64,000 nucleotides of DNA, taken from Phocoena phocoena. Its lineage: Eukaryota; Chordata; Mammalia; Artiodactyla; Phocoenidae. Below are positions 24,346 through 36,156 of the stretch, piece after piece. Numbering within the stretch: position 1 is the first letter of the stretch; each line of letters starts with the position of its first letter. A program made the position numbers and the translations under genes. The notes under the pieces are model-generated. The model was not told the DNA's origin. It worked only from the letters and a program-made list of their open reading frames with translations, and did not search any database. The DNA lies in contig NC_089228.1 in assembly GCF_963924675.1 (NCBI RefSeq), forward strand, positions 93,278,894 through 93,342,893, read 5' to 3'.

Positions 24346-25599
24346 AAACTTAATTTGTTTAATAAAAGACTTCCGAGCTCATTGACCATTGGTATTTCAT
24401 ATTTTCATGTACCTCTTTTTTTGTCTTTCAATTTGTCTACTTTTTTTTCCTCTTGGTCTGCATATTCTCTGTATGCATTAAGGATGGATGCTTTGTCATC
24501 CATCTGTGTTGCAGTTTACCCCATTTTTGAAGAGGAGATTACCTGGTCTTCTTCATCCAAATGTCTCTCTAATGGATAAAATTGGAGGCAGTGTAATAAA
24601 GTGATATGACATTTTTCATAAAATATAAAGGAGAGGGCCGTTTCCCAGAGCTCCTGAAGGTCCCCATGCAGGTAATAAGGGCAAGTAAAAGAAGGGCGGC
24701 TCTTTGCATGAGATATAAACTACTAGAGCCTGGTGGAACCATACGCTCCAGGGATGCCGTGAAATGAGAGTAGCCTATTTTCAGCCCTATGATGACTATA
24801 TGACAAGTCCTGTGATGGCTCTCGCCACAACTGTCAATATGACAAAGGCCTCGGGGCTTTCCTGTCTCCTAAAAATCAGCTTCATATCAATTAGTATGTT
24901 TAGTGTGTCACCAGGGACAAGAGGAAGAAACAGTACTTCCTCTTGAGATAAACACTTCCATTTAGAGCTCATTAACAAACAGTAGCTCAGAAAGCTATAA
25001 CCATAATTTAAGCAGCAAAGACACACTTCCAGGTCAGTGCCTTGGGGAGTGGGTTCATTTTTGTTGCTTGTTAAGGACCTTATTAGGGCTTTAAGACACA
25101 TATAAAATCTTTGCCTCAGTGAGACTTCCGAGCTCGTTTAAACTCCCAGCATGCCATCAGGGCTGGTATGAACTTTTCCATGTTTAGGGTTTATTTCTGA
25201 TGAGAGAGAAATAAATGCATCATACTTTGTGAATGGGTCCTCTGGGAACCAACAAAGAAAAGTAACAGGAATGGGGAGGGAGATCCCCAGGGGGCTGGAT
25301 GTGAATAGTTGTCCTGAAGCCTGGAAGAAGGAAAGAAACTATGTTGTTGGTGTCATTGTTTTTAGACTCTTATATGTAAATATTTTTATATTCTTACCTC
25401 TGCTGCTCAGTTGTGGTGCATCCTTTGAACAAGGTCACATTCAATGACACACACCGCATCCTAGTATCTCCTCCTTCCCTGTACCACCCAACTTCAACCA
25501 AAAACTATGAGGCCAATCAATGACATGTGTGACAAATCCTGATGTCACGTTAAACTAGTTGTTGAATCTGAGGTAAGAGAAAAACAGTATGGTGATGTC
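24346..25599. other. Non-repeat stretch, candidate conserved non-coding DNA
   Basis: No transposon recognised. Bases 24590-25200 keep at least eight CpGs in otherwise AT-rich DNA and contain motifs such as 'ctttgcatgag'. The only open frames are short and opposed (24764-24946 plus, 24796-25101 minus). Confidence 0.4.
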
Positions 25600-25960
25600 T
25601 CCATTTTCATTCCTTTGGCCTTTTCTAACAGTCAGGGTAATCAATGCTAGTAGGTATAACAAACAATCCCCAAATCTCTCCTGCATCACAGTCCAAAGCA
25701 GGCCAGGCGGCTCTCCTGGGAGTCTGTCCTGCAAGCAGTAACCTAGGCATCCCAAGCCCCTTCCATCTTGTAGTGCTGCCACCTTAAATGTGGCAGGTAC
25801 ATGTCACGGAAGATAGCTCTGGAAGGGGGAGAGAGAATATGGAAGAGGTGATAGAAGACAGGGGGTCTTATGGCTATTGTCCAAAACCCAGTCACATGGC
25901 CCTGACCTCACTGTAAAGGAGGCTAGGAAGACACACTCCTTTGTGCTCAGGAAGAAGAAA
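25600..25960 (-). mobile_element. ERVL/MaLR-like LTR relic
   Basis: 'ggtataacaaacaatcccca', 'aagccccttccatcttgtag', 'ccagtcacatggccctgacc' and 'gtaaaggaggctaggaagac' occur in the order of a common mammalian LTR read in reverse. Subfamily not determined. Confidence 0.5.
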
Positions 25961-26259
25961 ATGAAATGAGATTTGGTAACCATAGCGTCATCTCTACAAC
26001 ATCTGAGTTGGTTTCCCCATATGAATGATTCAACCAGCTAAAAGACCCCTCTAGCCTAAAACTTTTTACACCTCCAGTCTTGTTGGATACATGAAATGTC
26101 CACAGCAATATATCTTTCTTTAAGACTTTAAAGAGTAGATTGAAGGTGTCTAAGTGCATACCATGGACAGAGTCACCTTTTAAGGAACATAACCCAACAT
26201 TCTTTCCTGTGTCCATTGTTCTCAGCATCTTAGAGAGGCAGAGTAAGCTACTTACCACC

Positions 26260-26760
26260 TTACCTTCCGCAGATTAGACCTGTGGGCTGTGCTTGGATGA
26301 TCTCTCACAGACTGGGCGCGAGCAACTCAGATACCTCAGAGCTGGCCGGCACAATCAATTAAAGAGAGATGATTCATACCAAATTGCTCCAAAACAGCCT
26401 GACCTAACGCTCTCTTTTGTGAATCACAGATCTGAGGGGAGTCAGGCCTTCAGCTCAGGGTTGCTATCTTGGATACACCTGGCGATTCTCCCTATTGCTG
26501 CATAGGGAAAACTAGGACCCTCAGTAACTGTATGCCAGTGAAATAAACCCCATTTTATGGTCTGTGTGGGCCTATCGTTTGGCTCATAAGGGGTCCCTGG
26601 GAAAATCCCAAATGGGGCCTGAACATTTTCTGGCACAACTGAAACCACGGCTCTAATCAAGGTGGGTCGAGGAAGGATGGCAGCGGTCAGGGGCATCTGA
26701 AATTCTGCAAGTCTGAAATCCCATCGGGTCTCCCGACCCTAAGGGATAGGAAATGGTCCT
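26260..26760 (+). mobile_element. Possible ERV LTR edge
   Basis: An AATAAA at 26542 is followed by a short R/U5-like stretch and then 'tggggcctgaacattttctgg', a layout resembling the end of an LTR and its primer-binding region. There is no recognisable coding remnant and no paired LTR, so this is tentative. Confidence 0.25.
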
Positions 26761-26906
26761 TAATTAAGCCTTGGCTCTGCTCCGTGGGAATGGGTGCCAA
26801 GCCCACTGTTTTCCACGACTCTTGACTCTACTGTCTGGAGTTCCTTCCTTTTCATTATGTTTCTTGGCTACATAAAAGATAGCATTATAGAATATGCCCT
26901 GCTCGA

Positions 26907-27019
26907 AGGGTGACCAACCATCCCAGTTTGCCCAGGACTGAGGGTTTTTCTGGACTGCAGGACTTTCAGTACCAAAACAAGAAAGTCCCAGGCAAACCAG
27001 GATGAGTTGGTCGCTCTAC
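26907..27019. mobile_element. Small inverted-repeat DNA transposon fossil (MITE-like)
   Basis: The left end 'gggtgaccaaccatcccagt' and the right end 'ggatgagttggtcgctctac' are imperfect inverted repeats, extended inward by 'tttgccca...' against 'ggcaaacca'. The unit is about 113 bp and could fold into a hairpin. It resembles short non-autonomous hAT-type elements of mammals; I do not recall the exact name. Confidence 0.7.
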
Positions 27020-27099
27020 CTTCTTAGCAGCTGGGCAGCTTTCTCAGACTGCTTCCTGCCTGTAGAAAGTTGGAGGCCCAAAGATATTTTTACATCTTG

Positions 27100-28180
27100 A
27101 AAAATCAGTCTCTTAAACCAGCCTGTGGTGCTTCGGGCAAGATACTCACTCAAAACTTTGTTGGTTTTTTGTATTTGATTCTAGATAACTCTTTGTGACA
27201 AAAATCATATTCACAATTTTTTTGAGATATCCGATTTACTTATTAGCCATTACTTTGATATATCAGGCTTCTGTGGGTCCATTGTGCCCTGCTGTAGGAG
27301 AAAAAATCTATTAGGCACCTCTTTAATCCTTTCAATGACTCTTAAAAGCTTGATTTGGTCTTTCCCTGGAGGCTGAGCCTTAGTAGGTTTTTCATACTTA
27401 TAGAACTTCTCAATGTTCTATTTTACTGGTTGGAGATGAGAAACAGTTTTGCCATTCAACCCTGAAAGTTCCGAAATTCTTGAGCGCTATGTATTTCCTC
27501 TCTATTCTGCTTGCAAATCAACCAGTTCTTTTCAGATGCCATCTCTTTCTTGTAGTATTTTATGACATACAACTTGTAACAAACAGCTCACACCATTGAT
27601 ATTCTGTCTCAAAACCTCCTTAACCCTCTTCCTAAGCTCTTTTGGTACATTTTTTGCCTTTCAGATTTTGACAGGTGACAATTTTGCCAAATATTTTGCC
27701 ACTGCATAACATGGGTCATCATTTTTCCAACCTCTGTTATTGTTTCCTTACTATGTGCTGACAGAGCTCAAAGCCACTGCCACATACATTTTAGGACATA
27801 TGCTGCTTCCTGTACCAGTTTCCATCCTAGAGAGGTTTACACTGTAATAATTCTGCGTAACAAACGATTCCAAGATCTCAGTAGCTAAAATAGTAAACTA
27901 ACTCCACACTCACGTATCTGTAGGTAACCCGCAGTTGAACAGATACCAGCTGGACTTAACAGAGCTAGGCTGGACCGCAGGTGTAGAGTGAGTTCTCCAT
28001 CATTTCTGGGTCCATCTTTGATCTGAACATCCTGAACTAGCTAAGAGAGTCATCAAATATTGCCACCATTCCTGATGACCTTCAAAGTAATGGATCACTT
28101 TTGGATGTGGGTGTTGACCTACAGCTCTCCCCAGCTTGAAGAGCCATCTTATTAAAAGACTGCAAACAATTTTCTCTCTC
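27100..28180 (-). mobile_element. Possible ERVL/MaLR internal region plus LTR edge
   Basis: Bases 27560-27860 contain phrases I associate with the non-coding internal part of MaLR elements ('aagctcttttggtacatttt', 'cagattttgacaggtgacaa'). Bases 27840-27905 look like the start of a reversed LTR ('gcgtaacaaacgattccaag'). The 27100-27560 part is assigned only by continuity. Confidence 0.35.
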
Positions 28181-28439
28181 TCACTGAAAAAAAAAAACCC
28201 AGTTATTAATTTCATAATATCATGCTTTGTTTTTATTATTGCAAAAATTATTACTCTTTTACAAATTTATTTTAAATGTCTGTAAGGAGTTTCTGGTATA
28301 GTACTATTTTGGACAAATACTACTTTAATCCATAGAGACTTGTAATGAAGAAAACCAATGAGATTGGACCCATCACACGTTTACTGAGTACTTATTATGT
28401 ATGTGAGAGCTGTGGTGAGTACAAAACTTGTCACTGTTT

Positions 28440-28700
28440 TCAACAATAATGATACTGATGTAACACTTACATTGGGCTGGGCAGTGTTCAGAGTGCTTTC
28501 TATGTAGTAATACAACCTGCATGACAGCCCTCTCACACAGGTGCTATATTATTCCCATTTTATGGAAGAAGAAATGGTTGCACAGAAAGGTGAAGTGCTT
28601 TGCAAAAGCTTACACTTCTAGTAAGTGGCAGAGCAAGGATTTGAACTTAGGCAGCTTGCCGTCAAATCCCATACTCTTAACACTGCAACCAGACCAGCGT
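28440..28700 (-). mobile_element. MIR SINE, nearly full length
   Basis: 'tattattcccattttatgga', 'gcacagaaaggtgaagtgct', 'ctagtaagtggcagagcaag' and 'atttgaacttaggcagcttg' follow the reverse MIR sequence in order, ending at 'ctcttaacactgca'. Confidence 0.85.
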
Positions 28701-29655
28701 CATGTTGCCTGTAACCCACTGGGGAAGACTGACAATAATGCAAAAACTAAAGTACCATGGACTGAAGTGATCACGGAAAAAGCAACTCTCCTGTAAAGTC
28801 TGGAGTTGACCATTATCAGAACTTGTTACTCAGTTAATGAATCCACGAGGTAATGGGACACAGGAAAGATACGTTTTAAAGGCAGGGATGCACCTAGAAA
28901 TGGTCAGAACATAGGCTAACTAGGAGAGGGCAGGCTTAAGGAAAATAAGGGAAATGATCAGGGCTGGTCGACAGCAGTATAATGATGGGAGCGCTCTGTG
29001 AAACCAAGGAGGGAAATGTACAAAGCTGGGAGATGATTTCTTTAAAACCCCAATATTTAATAAATATGGCTGTACCTCTCCCTGCCATATCTAACTCCTC
29101 CCACCTTTTTTTTTTTCACTCATAACTGTACATTCAGTAAGCTCTAACTCTGCCAACTCAAAATTAGTCTTACTAATTCAGATAAATGTTCCCTGGGGAT
29201 GTTACTGACACAGGCGAATTCATAGCACGTGGTTGCTTGCCTCTGAATTTAACTGCAGGTGAAAAGCTATTACATTTACCCTCTGAGCTAATGGGAATGA
29301 CTGCTTCAGTCTTATCTAATCTCTTGAAGGGGTTTGAAATGGTGTTTTGTTTTGTTTTGTTTTGTCTTGTTTTTTGACCACTGTTAATGAGAAGATGCAT
29401 GTGAAAAGCAGCACTAAAGAAATTATATATCACCAAGTAAATGTTAGTTGTCATTGTGTAGATTTCAGGCAGATGATAGCTTTAGTTTCAAACATTACTC
29501 TGGCTGAAGCTGATGTTGAAATAGCTCAGAAAGTGTTAACTAGTCCAGTTCCTGAATAATACCAAGGGTCTAAGGATCAGACAGATAATGGGGGTTTACC
29601 CAGGACAAGCTCATGGACACCCAGTGTCAGGGTCTCCATGGAAACCATAAAATCA
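28701..29655. other. No gene or clear repeat seen
   Basis: Unassigned, apart from the pentanucleotide tract at 29343-29377. Confidence 0.4.
29343..29377. repeat. (GTTTT)n simple repeat
   Basis: About six GTTTT units ('gttttgttttgttttg...') ending in T6, with one interruption (gtcttg). It could be the tail of a lost retroposon on the minus strand. Confidence 0.85.
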
Positions 29656-29659
29656 TTCA

Positions 29660-30720
29660 GTCATTCGACAAATATTTATTGAGTCCCTACCGGAGCCAGG
29701 CACCAATCTACGTGATGGGCATTCAGGGTTATACACAATGGACAAGACCCCCATCCAACAGCAAGGACACATAACCAAACTGCTTAGATTCAAATCTTGA
29801 TTTTTGCCACTTTTGAGCTGGGTGACTTTGAGGAAGTTTCTGTGCCTCCATTTTCTCATCTAAGAAAAGCGAATAAGGGTCATCATAAGGATTAAATGAG
29901 TTAATATTGCTAAAACACTTAGCACAGTGCCAGGCTCATAGTAATTAATTTAGTGCTTGTTAAATAAATGGGACTGTATTTAGTGAATCAAGATAGACAA
30001 TAAACAAATAAAGTAAGTACCATGATGAGGTACAAAGGGCAACATGACAAAGAGTGACAGGGTCTCCTTCAGACGAAGTACTGCTCAGGAAGGGCTTCTC
30101 TAAAGAAGCAGTCTTCAGGGGGAGACTGGGGTGATGAGAAAGAGCCAGAGGAAGGACTGGGACAGAGCGCTTCAGGTTGTGAAAGACTATAGAACAGCAG
30201 TGAGCTTGGTATGTTCTAGTAACAGAGGGAAAGCTGAGCGTGGCTGGGTCTCATGGAGCGGATGGGAGAGGGTGGGAGACAGAGGGAGATGTGGGACACA
30301 GAAGGAGGTGGGACACAGGAGGAAGAAAAGTTGAGAGATGGGGGTGGGGGAAGTCAGAGACAGGCAGAGATCAGGTCGTGTGGGGCTTTGTGCATGAGCG
30401 GCTGGGGTGAGGATTTTTTAGAGTTTATTCAAAGGGCAATTAGAAGTTTTTGAGCAGGGAAGGAATAGAATTTGTTTTGTGTTTTAGGAAAGTCCCCTGG
30501 CTGCTCTGTGGAGAACAGACCATGCGATGTAGAAGTAGAAGCAGAGGCAGGTGGGCAGCTGTTGCCCTCGTCCAGGTGAGGGATGATGCTGACTTGGACA
30601 GGGATGCACGCAGTGGAGATGGAGAGAATAGAACAGATTTGGGATATGTTTCAGAAGTAAGATGGCAGGACATAAATAGGATGTGAGAGGTGATTTTAAA
30701 AAAAGAAAAAGAAAAACAGT
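29660..30720 (-). mobile_element. L2 LINE, long 3' segment, interrupted by a MIR
   Basis: The left part ('caaatatttattgagtccct', 'agccaggcaccaatctacgt') is the reversed L2 3' terminus. After a MIR insertion it resumes at about 29986 ('gacaataaacaaataaag') and continues through 'gaagggcttctctaaagaag', 'gagcttggtatgttctag', 'ccctggctgctctgtggaga' and 'gcagtggagatggagagaat'. A purine-rich GGGAGA/GGGACACAG patch lies at 30260-30335. Open frames here (30131-30940) are shadows of the repeat. Confidence 0.65.
29757..29985 (+). mobile_element. MIR SINE nested in L2
   Basis: 'attcaaatcttgatttttgcc', 'gagctgggtgactttgagga', 'tgtgcctccattttctcatc' and 'acagtgccaggctcatagta' are the MIR core and tail. 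L2 sequence lies on both sides, so the MIR went in after the L2. Confidence 0.85.
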
Positions 30721-30804
30721 CTGTTGAACAATTGGGTGGACAGAAGTACCAGATGGAAGGTTGAGGGTGGGGCAGCTTGTGGGGCGGAAGCACTGGGCGC
30801 CCAG

Positions 30805-31055
30805 GAACATGGAGCAGATGGTGAGAAATCCGCATCCCAGCTCTGCCTCTTCCTATCATTGTGACTTTGAGCACAAACTCAACTCCCATTCTTGCTTGCT
30901 TGATCAGCGACATGAGGATGCTAATACCTTCCCTGATCACCTCTCAGGGAGTCTGTAAGGATCAGATTTGATGATAAAAGTAAAAGGCTTTGAAACCCTT
31001 AAGCCACCATGTAAGTTGTTAGGTATTATTATTATCATTGTCAACACATCTGAGG
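30805..31055 (+). mobile_element. MIR SINE
   Basis: 'cccagctctgcctcttccta', 'ttgtgactttgagcacaaac', 'gacatgaggatgctaatacc' and 'ttgttaggtattattattat' follow MIR order, moderately decayed. Confidence 0.7.
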
Positions 31056-31214
31056 CCCAACATCTCAGTCACTGAATATAGGTATTCAACAGAATTCTAA
31101 TAAAACATTAAACAATATATTTTAAAAGCCCTGGCCAATCAGCTTGCTTCCCCTCAACACAGTCATAGAAAGAAGCTGCATACCTAGCCATGTCCCATAT
31201 CCAGCATCACTTCT

Positions 31215-31423
31215 TTTTTTTTTTTTTTTTTTGCGGTACGTGGGCCTCTCACTGTTGTGGCCTCTCCCGTCGTGGAGCACAGGCTCTAGACGTGCAGGCT
31301 CAGCGGCCAGGGCTCACGGGCCCAGCCGCTCCACGGCATGTGGGATCTTCCCAGACCGGGGCACAAACCCGCGTCCCCTGCATCGGCAGGCGGACTCTCA
31401 ACCGCTGCACCACCAGGGAAGCC
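31215..31423 (-). mobile_element. CHR-2 type SINE
   Basis: A T run, then 'gcggtacgtgggcctctcac' through 'ccaccagggaagcc'. A perfect 14-bp TSD, CCAGCATCACTTCT, lies at 31201-31214 and 31424-31437. Several CpGs have become TpG, so it is older than the copy at 31925. Confidence 0.95.
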
Positions 31424-31437
31424 CCAGCATCACTTCT

Positions 31438-31908
31438 GTCTCCTCATTATAACCCAGTGGTGCTGGCAGCATTCTGATCATGAACCCAATGGCTGTGTTC
31501 TGGATCTAATGTGCTCTGACACTGTTGAAAGGAATTTTGTTTTGGATTTTTAAATGGGAGAAAATTCACAACGTTGAGATGTCACTTCCAAGGTTGGTGA
31601 GCCTAGTCAGAAAGAACTCTGAAGCAGGGAAAAATCAATCCTTTCTGGCTTTCATGGATGGAATAATAGTCCATAACTGACATTAAGATGAGAGCCTCCT
31701 TACAGTTTAGCAAATTTGCAGAAAAACCAGACCCCTGAATTTCATTATGCACAACAATGGTATCTTTGTCCAAATCTATTTGTTCATTGTAGCACAATTT
31801 ATTATATTAAAAGAATATAAGTGATCTAAAAGTATGAGAAGAGAAGCTTGGTTAGTTAAATTATGGTATCTACCTACAATGAAGTGTATATACTTTGAAA
31901 ATGTTTAT
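31438..31908. other. No gene or clear repeat seen
   Basis: Short unassigned spacer between two same-orientation CHR-2 copies. Confidence 0.4.
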
Positions 31909-31917
31909 ACATATTGC

Positions 31918-31924
<7 letters not shown>

Positions 31925-31949
<25 letters not shown>

Positions 31950-32138
31950 GTACGCGGGCCTCTCACTGTTGTGGCCTCTCCCGTTGCGGAGCACAGGCTC
32001 CCGACGCGCAGGCTCAGCGGCCATGGCTCACGGGCCCAGCCGCTCCGCGGCATGTGGAATCTTCCCAGACCGGGGCACGAACCCGTGTCCCCCGCATCGG
32101 CAGGCGGACTTTCAACCACTGCGCCACCAGGGAAGCCC
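31925..32138 (-). mobile_element. CHR-2 type SINE
   Basis: T run, then 'gcggtacgcgggcctctcac' through 'ccaccagggaagccc'. A perfect 16-bp TSD, ACATATTGCATCTATT, lies at 31909-31924 and 32139-32154. CpGs are well kept. Confidence 0.96.
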
Positions 32139-32154
32139 ACATATTGCATCTATT

Positions 32155-33290
32155 AATATAGTTATGTTAATAACAAACTATTAAGTAAAAAGTCAGAGTA
32201 TAGGCTTTGTATATGGTATATAGCCTCATTATGTTTTTAGCATATGTATTTATGCACGTAATATATATACATAATTTTTTTAAAGTTTTGGAACAATTTC
32301 AAATGCACAGAAAACTTACCATTATAATACAAAAACTTCTCTCCTGAGCCATTTGAGTGTAAATTGCTGGTATGAGAGGCCTAGAGTGAGACACTCTGAG
32401 AGCTTGTTTCAGTTCCTGGAATTGGAGGAACACAGGGTCTAGTGCTTGACACCTGCCTGGGAGGGGAGGTGGCTGGCGTGTAAATGGCCTGCATTTCCAC
32501 ATTGGAGAGCCCAAGACGTCTGAGATCGCATGGGGCAGAGATGACCTCTGCAGAAGGAAGCCACACCGGGTCACCTGGAGAGGACCTCCTCCCAGGAGGG
32601 TGCCTGGAGAGGCCAGGTGACCACCGGAGAGGGTGGGCCTGCAGAAATTGGGGACCTAGGGCAGCTCATCAGCTGCCAGCAGAGGAGGCAAAGGTGAGAG
32701 GTACCTGGAGATAGAAGAACCTCCAAAAGAACTGCTCGGGCGCCCACAGGAGGGAAATCAGCATTTGAATTCTGAGCCACCCAGGGGCCCAACATTATAC
32801 TACAACCACACAGGCAAGTATGAGCCCCCCAGTGGCTTCCCTCTTCCTTCCCCAACCTGCAGCCCTGGAGGAACCAGATGCTGCCTGGTGATGGGGAATG
32901 AGGACGAGGGTGTGGAAATGGAGCTGCTGGCCACACCCCTCTCCCCCACCCCCCCACTGCTTTCTAACCCCAAGCAGGTCCTAGATGGAACAGGAGCTTA
33001 ATTGTATGGGACTTTGCAGGAGCTGGACTTCTTTCTTGAATGTGACCAGTGCACTTTTTATGGTTATGAAAATGACTGGGAAAGTTCTAGGACCCGCCCA
33101 AGATCGTATGCAGGAGCAGGGAGGAGTGAGTTGAGGGAACCTGTTGAAAGAGGCAGAGGTGGAAAATAATACAGCAGTTTTCTACTTGTACTCTATTGAG
33201 CTTGTTTGATAAACTGGATACTTCAAAGAAAATATTTAGTTTGAGCTTGAAACATCTCTAAATGTGAGAAAGAATTCTCATTTTAATAAG
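32155..33290. other. No gene; GC-rich unassigned stretch
   Basis: Bases 32360-33000 are GC-rich with opposed open frames (for example 32571-32957 minus, 128 codons; 32484-32714 plus). Their composition is low-complexity (Pro/Gly/Ser) and I recognise no domain, so I do not call a gene. Confidence 0.4.
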
Positions 33291-33291
33291 C

Positions 33292-33370
33292 TATTTTTTC
33301 CAGCTTTATTGAGATATAATTGACATGTAACATTGTGTAAGTTTAAAGTGTACAGTGTGGTGATTGGATA
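33292..33370 (-). mobile_element. Short LINE-1 3' end
   Basis: 'ccagctttattgagatataattgacatg' (positions 33300-33327) and 'aagtttaaagtgtacagtgt' are the classic reversed 3' UTR of mammalian L1MA/L1MB. A 5'-truncated fragment of about 80 bp. Confidence 0.8.
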
Positions 33371-35258
33371 CTCATTACTTTTTTTTTTTTGGCCTATTGT
33401 AATCTATTGATAACTTACTGATTTTCAAAAATTAGCTTGGTAACCCTCTACTGCATATCCCATTTAATTATCGTGTTTATGTGTTTTAAGAATCCTGCCC
33501 GCAAAATAACATGAATAATACTTCTCTCATAAAATGCCCCAGGAAGGACTTTTTAAGTGTTCTCCACATGGTAATTCTCTAACACACTTCCAGAAAGAGT
33601 AGATTACACATGAACCCTGACACAACCCGTTTTCTCAGGAGACACTGAATGAAGCTTGGAAAACGAGGATATTACATTCGGTTTCTGTAGCATTCCACTT
33701 TATGCTGGCAAGACACCTACCAGTGTCAGACGGGCAACAATAAATTACCCAGGGCAATCTTTGAAATGTGACCTGAATTATTGAGATCTCAAATGCCGAA
33801 ATATCAGTTTTTTAACTTATAATTTTTAAAGTTACTGGTTCTTTCTAGAATTACACAAATCCCGTGTTCCCAGCTGCTGGTTTACCATTTTATTTTATCC
33901 TTCTGGTTGTCCTAAAACAGTACCGGAAGTGTTCACTTTCAGAAAACATTTTATTGCTTGCATGGCAATTTCCTCCCATTATTTTGGAAAATAAATGAAT
34001 TGAATGTTCTTTGAAAATACATACTTTGAAGCACATGGGAGAAAATTACAAGAAAATTATGAAGCCTAAGTTCAAAAAGAAAACCGGAGGTTTATGAGAA
34101 TCAGCTAAATTCTATGCTGACATGGGTTTCTGACATTGTCCTCTGTTAGACTGTGTGACTTGCAGAGCTGGTTTGCTTTTTGTAGCCTGTACTTAGCTAT
34201 GGAGGTCACAAAAGTCCCCCCATTGGCGTATGTGTCCATACGTCATACAGGAGGGCCATCGTGTACCTGGAGGGAGGTGGCAGTGGTTGGACAGGCATAG
34301 GCTGGGATGTGATCCCTCTCCTGAGGTCTTCAGAAAATGAGAAAGAGACATTCTTAAGTGTAGAGACCAGGAGGAAAAATTAGCTTCTGCTCTGTTCTAC
34401 AACTCTCCCTCCCACAAAATACAGGCCAAATCCCCTCTTCATGCCTCCTATCCAAGGAATAGCAAGGAATGAAATCATCAATTTAATAACAACCTCTTGA
34501 TGTCATCAAAACTAAAATGCCTCCCAGATGGGAGCCAAGTAGCAGGTCTTAGTTTTATTCAATCTCTTCTTCTTCAGGTTTCAGTGCAATTTCAGGGAAT
34601 TCCATTAGCTGCAAGGGTAACTTTTGCCTTATCTGCAAACACTCCTTTACTTTAAAAAAAAAAGTTATTTAGTTATTTATTTGGTTTTATATAGCTCTTA
34701 CATTTCAGAAGGCCATCATCTGGTCTTCAATATACCCAAACCTACTTTTGGCTTTAAAAAATGCAAAAGCCAATGCCAATCTGCCCCTTCAGGAATCACA
34801 CACAAAAAAATCAAGTCTGCAAGGAAAGACGGTTGGAGGAGAGGTACTTTTAGAACACTTGCAGCCGTCAATGTGTCATTGGTAGATGTGTGATGTGAAG
34901 AAACAGGAACACATGAGTGATATTCCTGGCTTAGTCCACGATCAGCCATGTGGCTTAACTCTGTGGCCTAAGTTACCAGAAAAACTCCATAGTCCTTTCT
35001 GCCCTTAAAAAATGGTGTATGATTCTAGGTAAAGGGACTTTATAATTCAACAAATGCAAGATCATAAAATAATTTTTTAAAGATTCATAGAAGTTAATTA
35101 TGTACCACCACCATAACTTATCCATGAAAAGAAAACATTTTTATGATGCCTGAAATAGTAACAGTGCCAGTACTTGTTATTTTCACATGTTAAAAGTAGG
35201 TATTCAGTTATTTTGCTTTTGAAGGAAACACCCTGCCCTCTCCTGAACTCCCAGGATT
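33371..35258. other. No gene or clear repeat seen
   Basis: A 1.9-kb AT-rich stretch with no recognised transposon. Candidate location for conserved non-coding sequence. The opposed frames at 34624-34949 are short and unlike any family I know. Confidence 0.4.
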
Positions 35259-35275
35259 AGGGGCTATGTTCCTTT

Positions 35276-36139
35276 TTTTTTTTTTTTTAACATCTTTATT
35301 GGGGTATAATTGCTTTACAATGGTGTGTTAGTTTCTGCTTTATAACAAAGTGAATCAGTTATACATATACATATGTTCCCATATCTCTTCCCTCCTCCCA
35401 CCCTCCCTATCCCACCCCTCCAGGCGGTCACAAAGCACTGAGCTGATCTCCCTGTGCTATGCGGCTGCTTCCCACTAGCTATCTACCTTACATTTGGTAG
35501 TGTATATATGTCCATGCCTCTCTCTCGCTTTGTCACAGCTTACCCTTCCCCCTCCCCATATCCTCAAGTCCATTCTCTAGTAGGTCTGTGTCTTTATTCC
35601 TGTCTTACCCCTAGGTTCTTCATGACATTTTTTTTTCTTAAATTCCATGTATATGTGTTAGCATACGGTATTTGTCTTTCTCTTTCTGACTTACTTCACT
35701 CTGTATGACAGACTCTAGGTCTATCCACCTCATTACAAATAGCTCAATTTCGTTTCTTTTATGGCTGAGTAATATTCCATTGTATATATGTGCCACGTCT
35801 TTATCCATTCGTCCGATGATGGGCACTTAGGTTGTTTCCATCTCCGGGCTATTGTAAATAGAGCTGCAATGAACATTTTGGTACATGACTCTTTTTGAAT
35901 TATGGTTTTCTCAGGGTATATGACCAGTAGTGGGATTGCTGGGTCATATCGTAGTTCTATTTGTAGTTAGAGAAATGCAAATCAAAACTACAATGAAATA
36001 TCATCTCATACCAGTCAGAATGGCCATCATCCAAAAATCTAGAAACAATAAATGCTGGAGAGGGTGTGGAGAAAAGGGAACCCTCTTGCGCTGCTGGTGG
36101 GAATGTGAATTGGTACAGCCACTATGGAGAACAGTATGG
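35276..36139 (-). mobile_element. LINE-1 with 5' inversion (twin priming)
   Basis: A T run and 3' UTR ('tattggggtataattgcttt') lead into reversed ORF2 up to about 35968. Bases 35969-36139 are ORF2 in the plus sense ('agagaaatgcaaatcaaaac', 'tggtacagccactatggaga'). In an intact L1 this segment lies directly upstream of the minus part, with about 15 bases missing at the join. A perfect 17-bp TSD, AGGGGCTATGTTCCTTT, lies at 35259-35275 and 36140-36156. Confidence 0.95.
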
Positions 36140-36156
36140 AGGGGCTATGTTCCTTT

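Noticed and set aside
30440..30940. 166-codon minus-strand frame
   Set aside because: Falls mainly inside L2 sequence. Leucine/serine-rich chance frame.
31834..32184. Frames of 80-116 codons with similar proteins repeated at 5.2, 31.3, 37.7, 45.9, 59.0 and 60.7 kb
   Set aside because: They look like a gene family, but all are translations of the CHR-2 SINE in different frames.
32299..32957. Opposed GC-rich open frames (91, 76, 128 codons)
   Set aside because: Frames on both strands at once indicate a shortage of stop codons due to composition, not coding.
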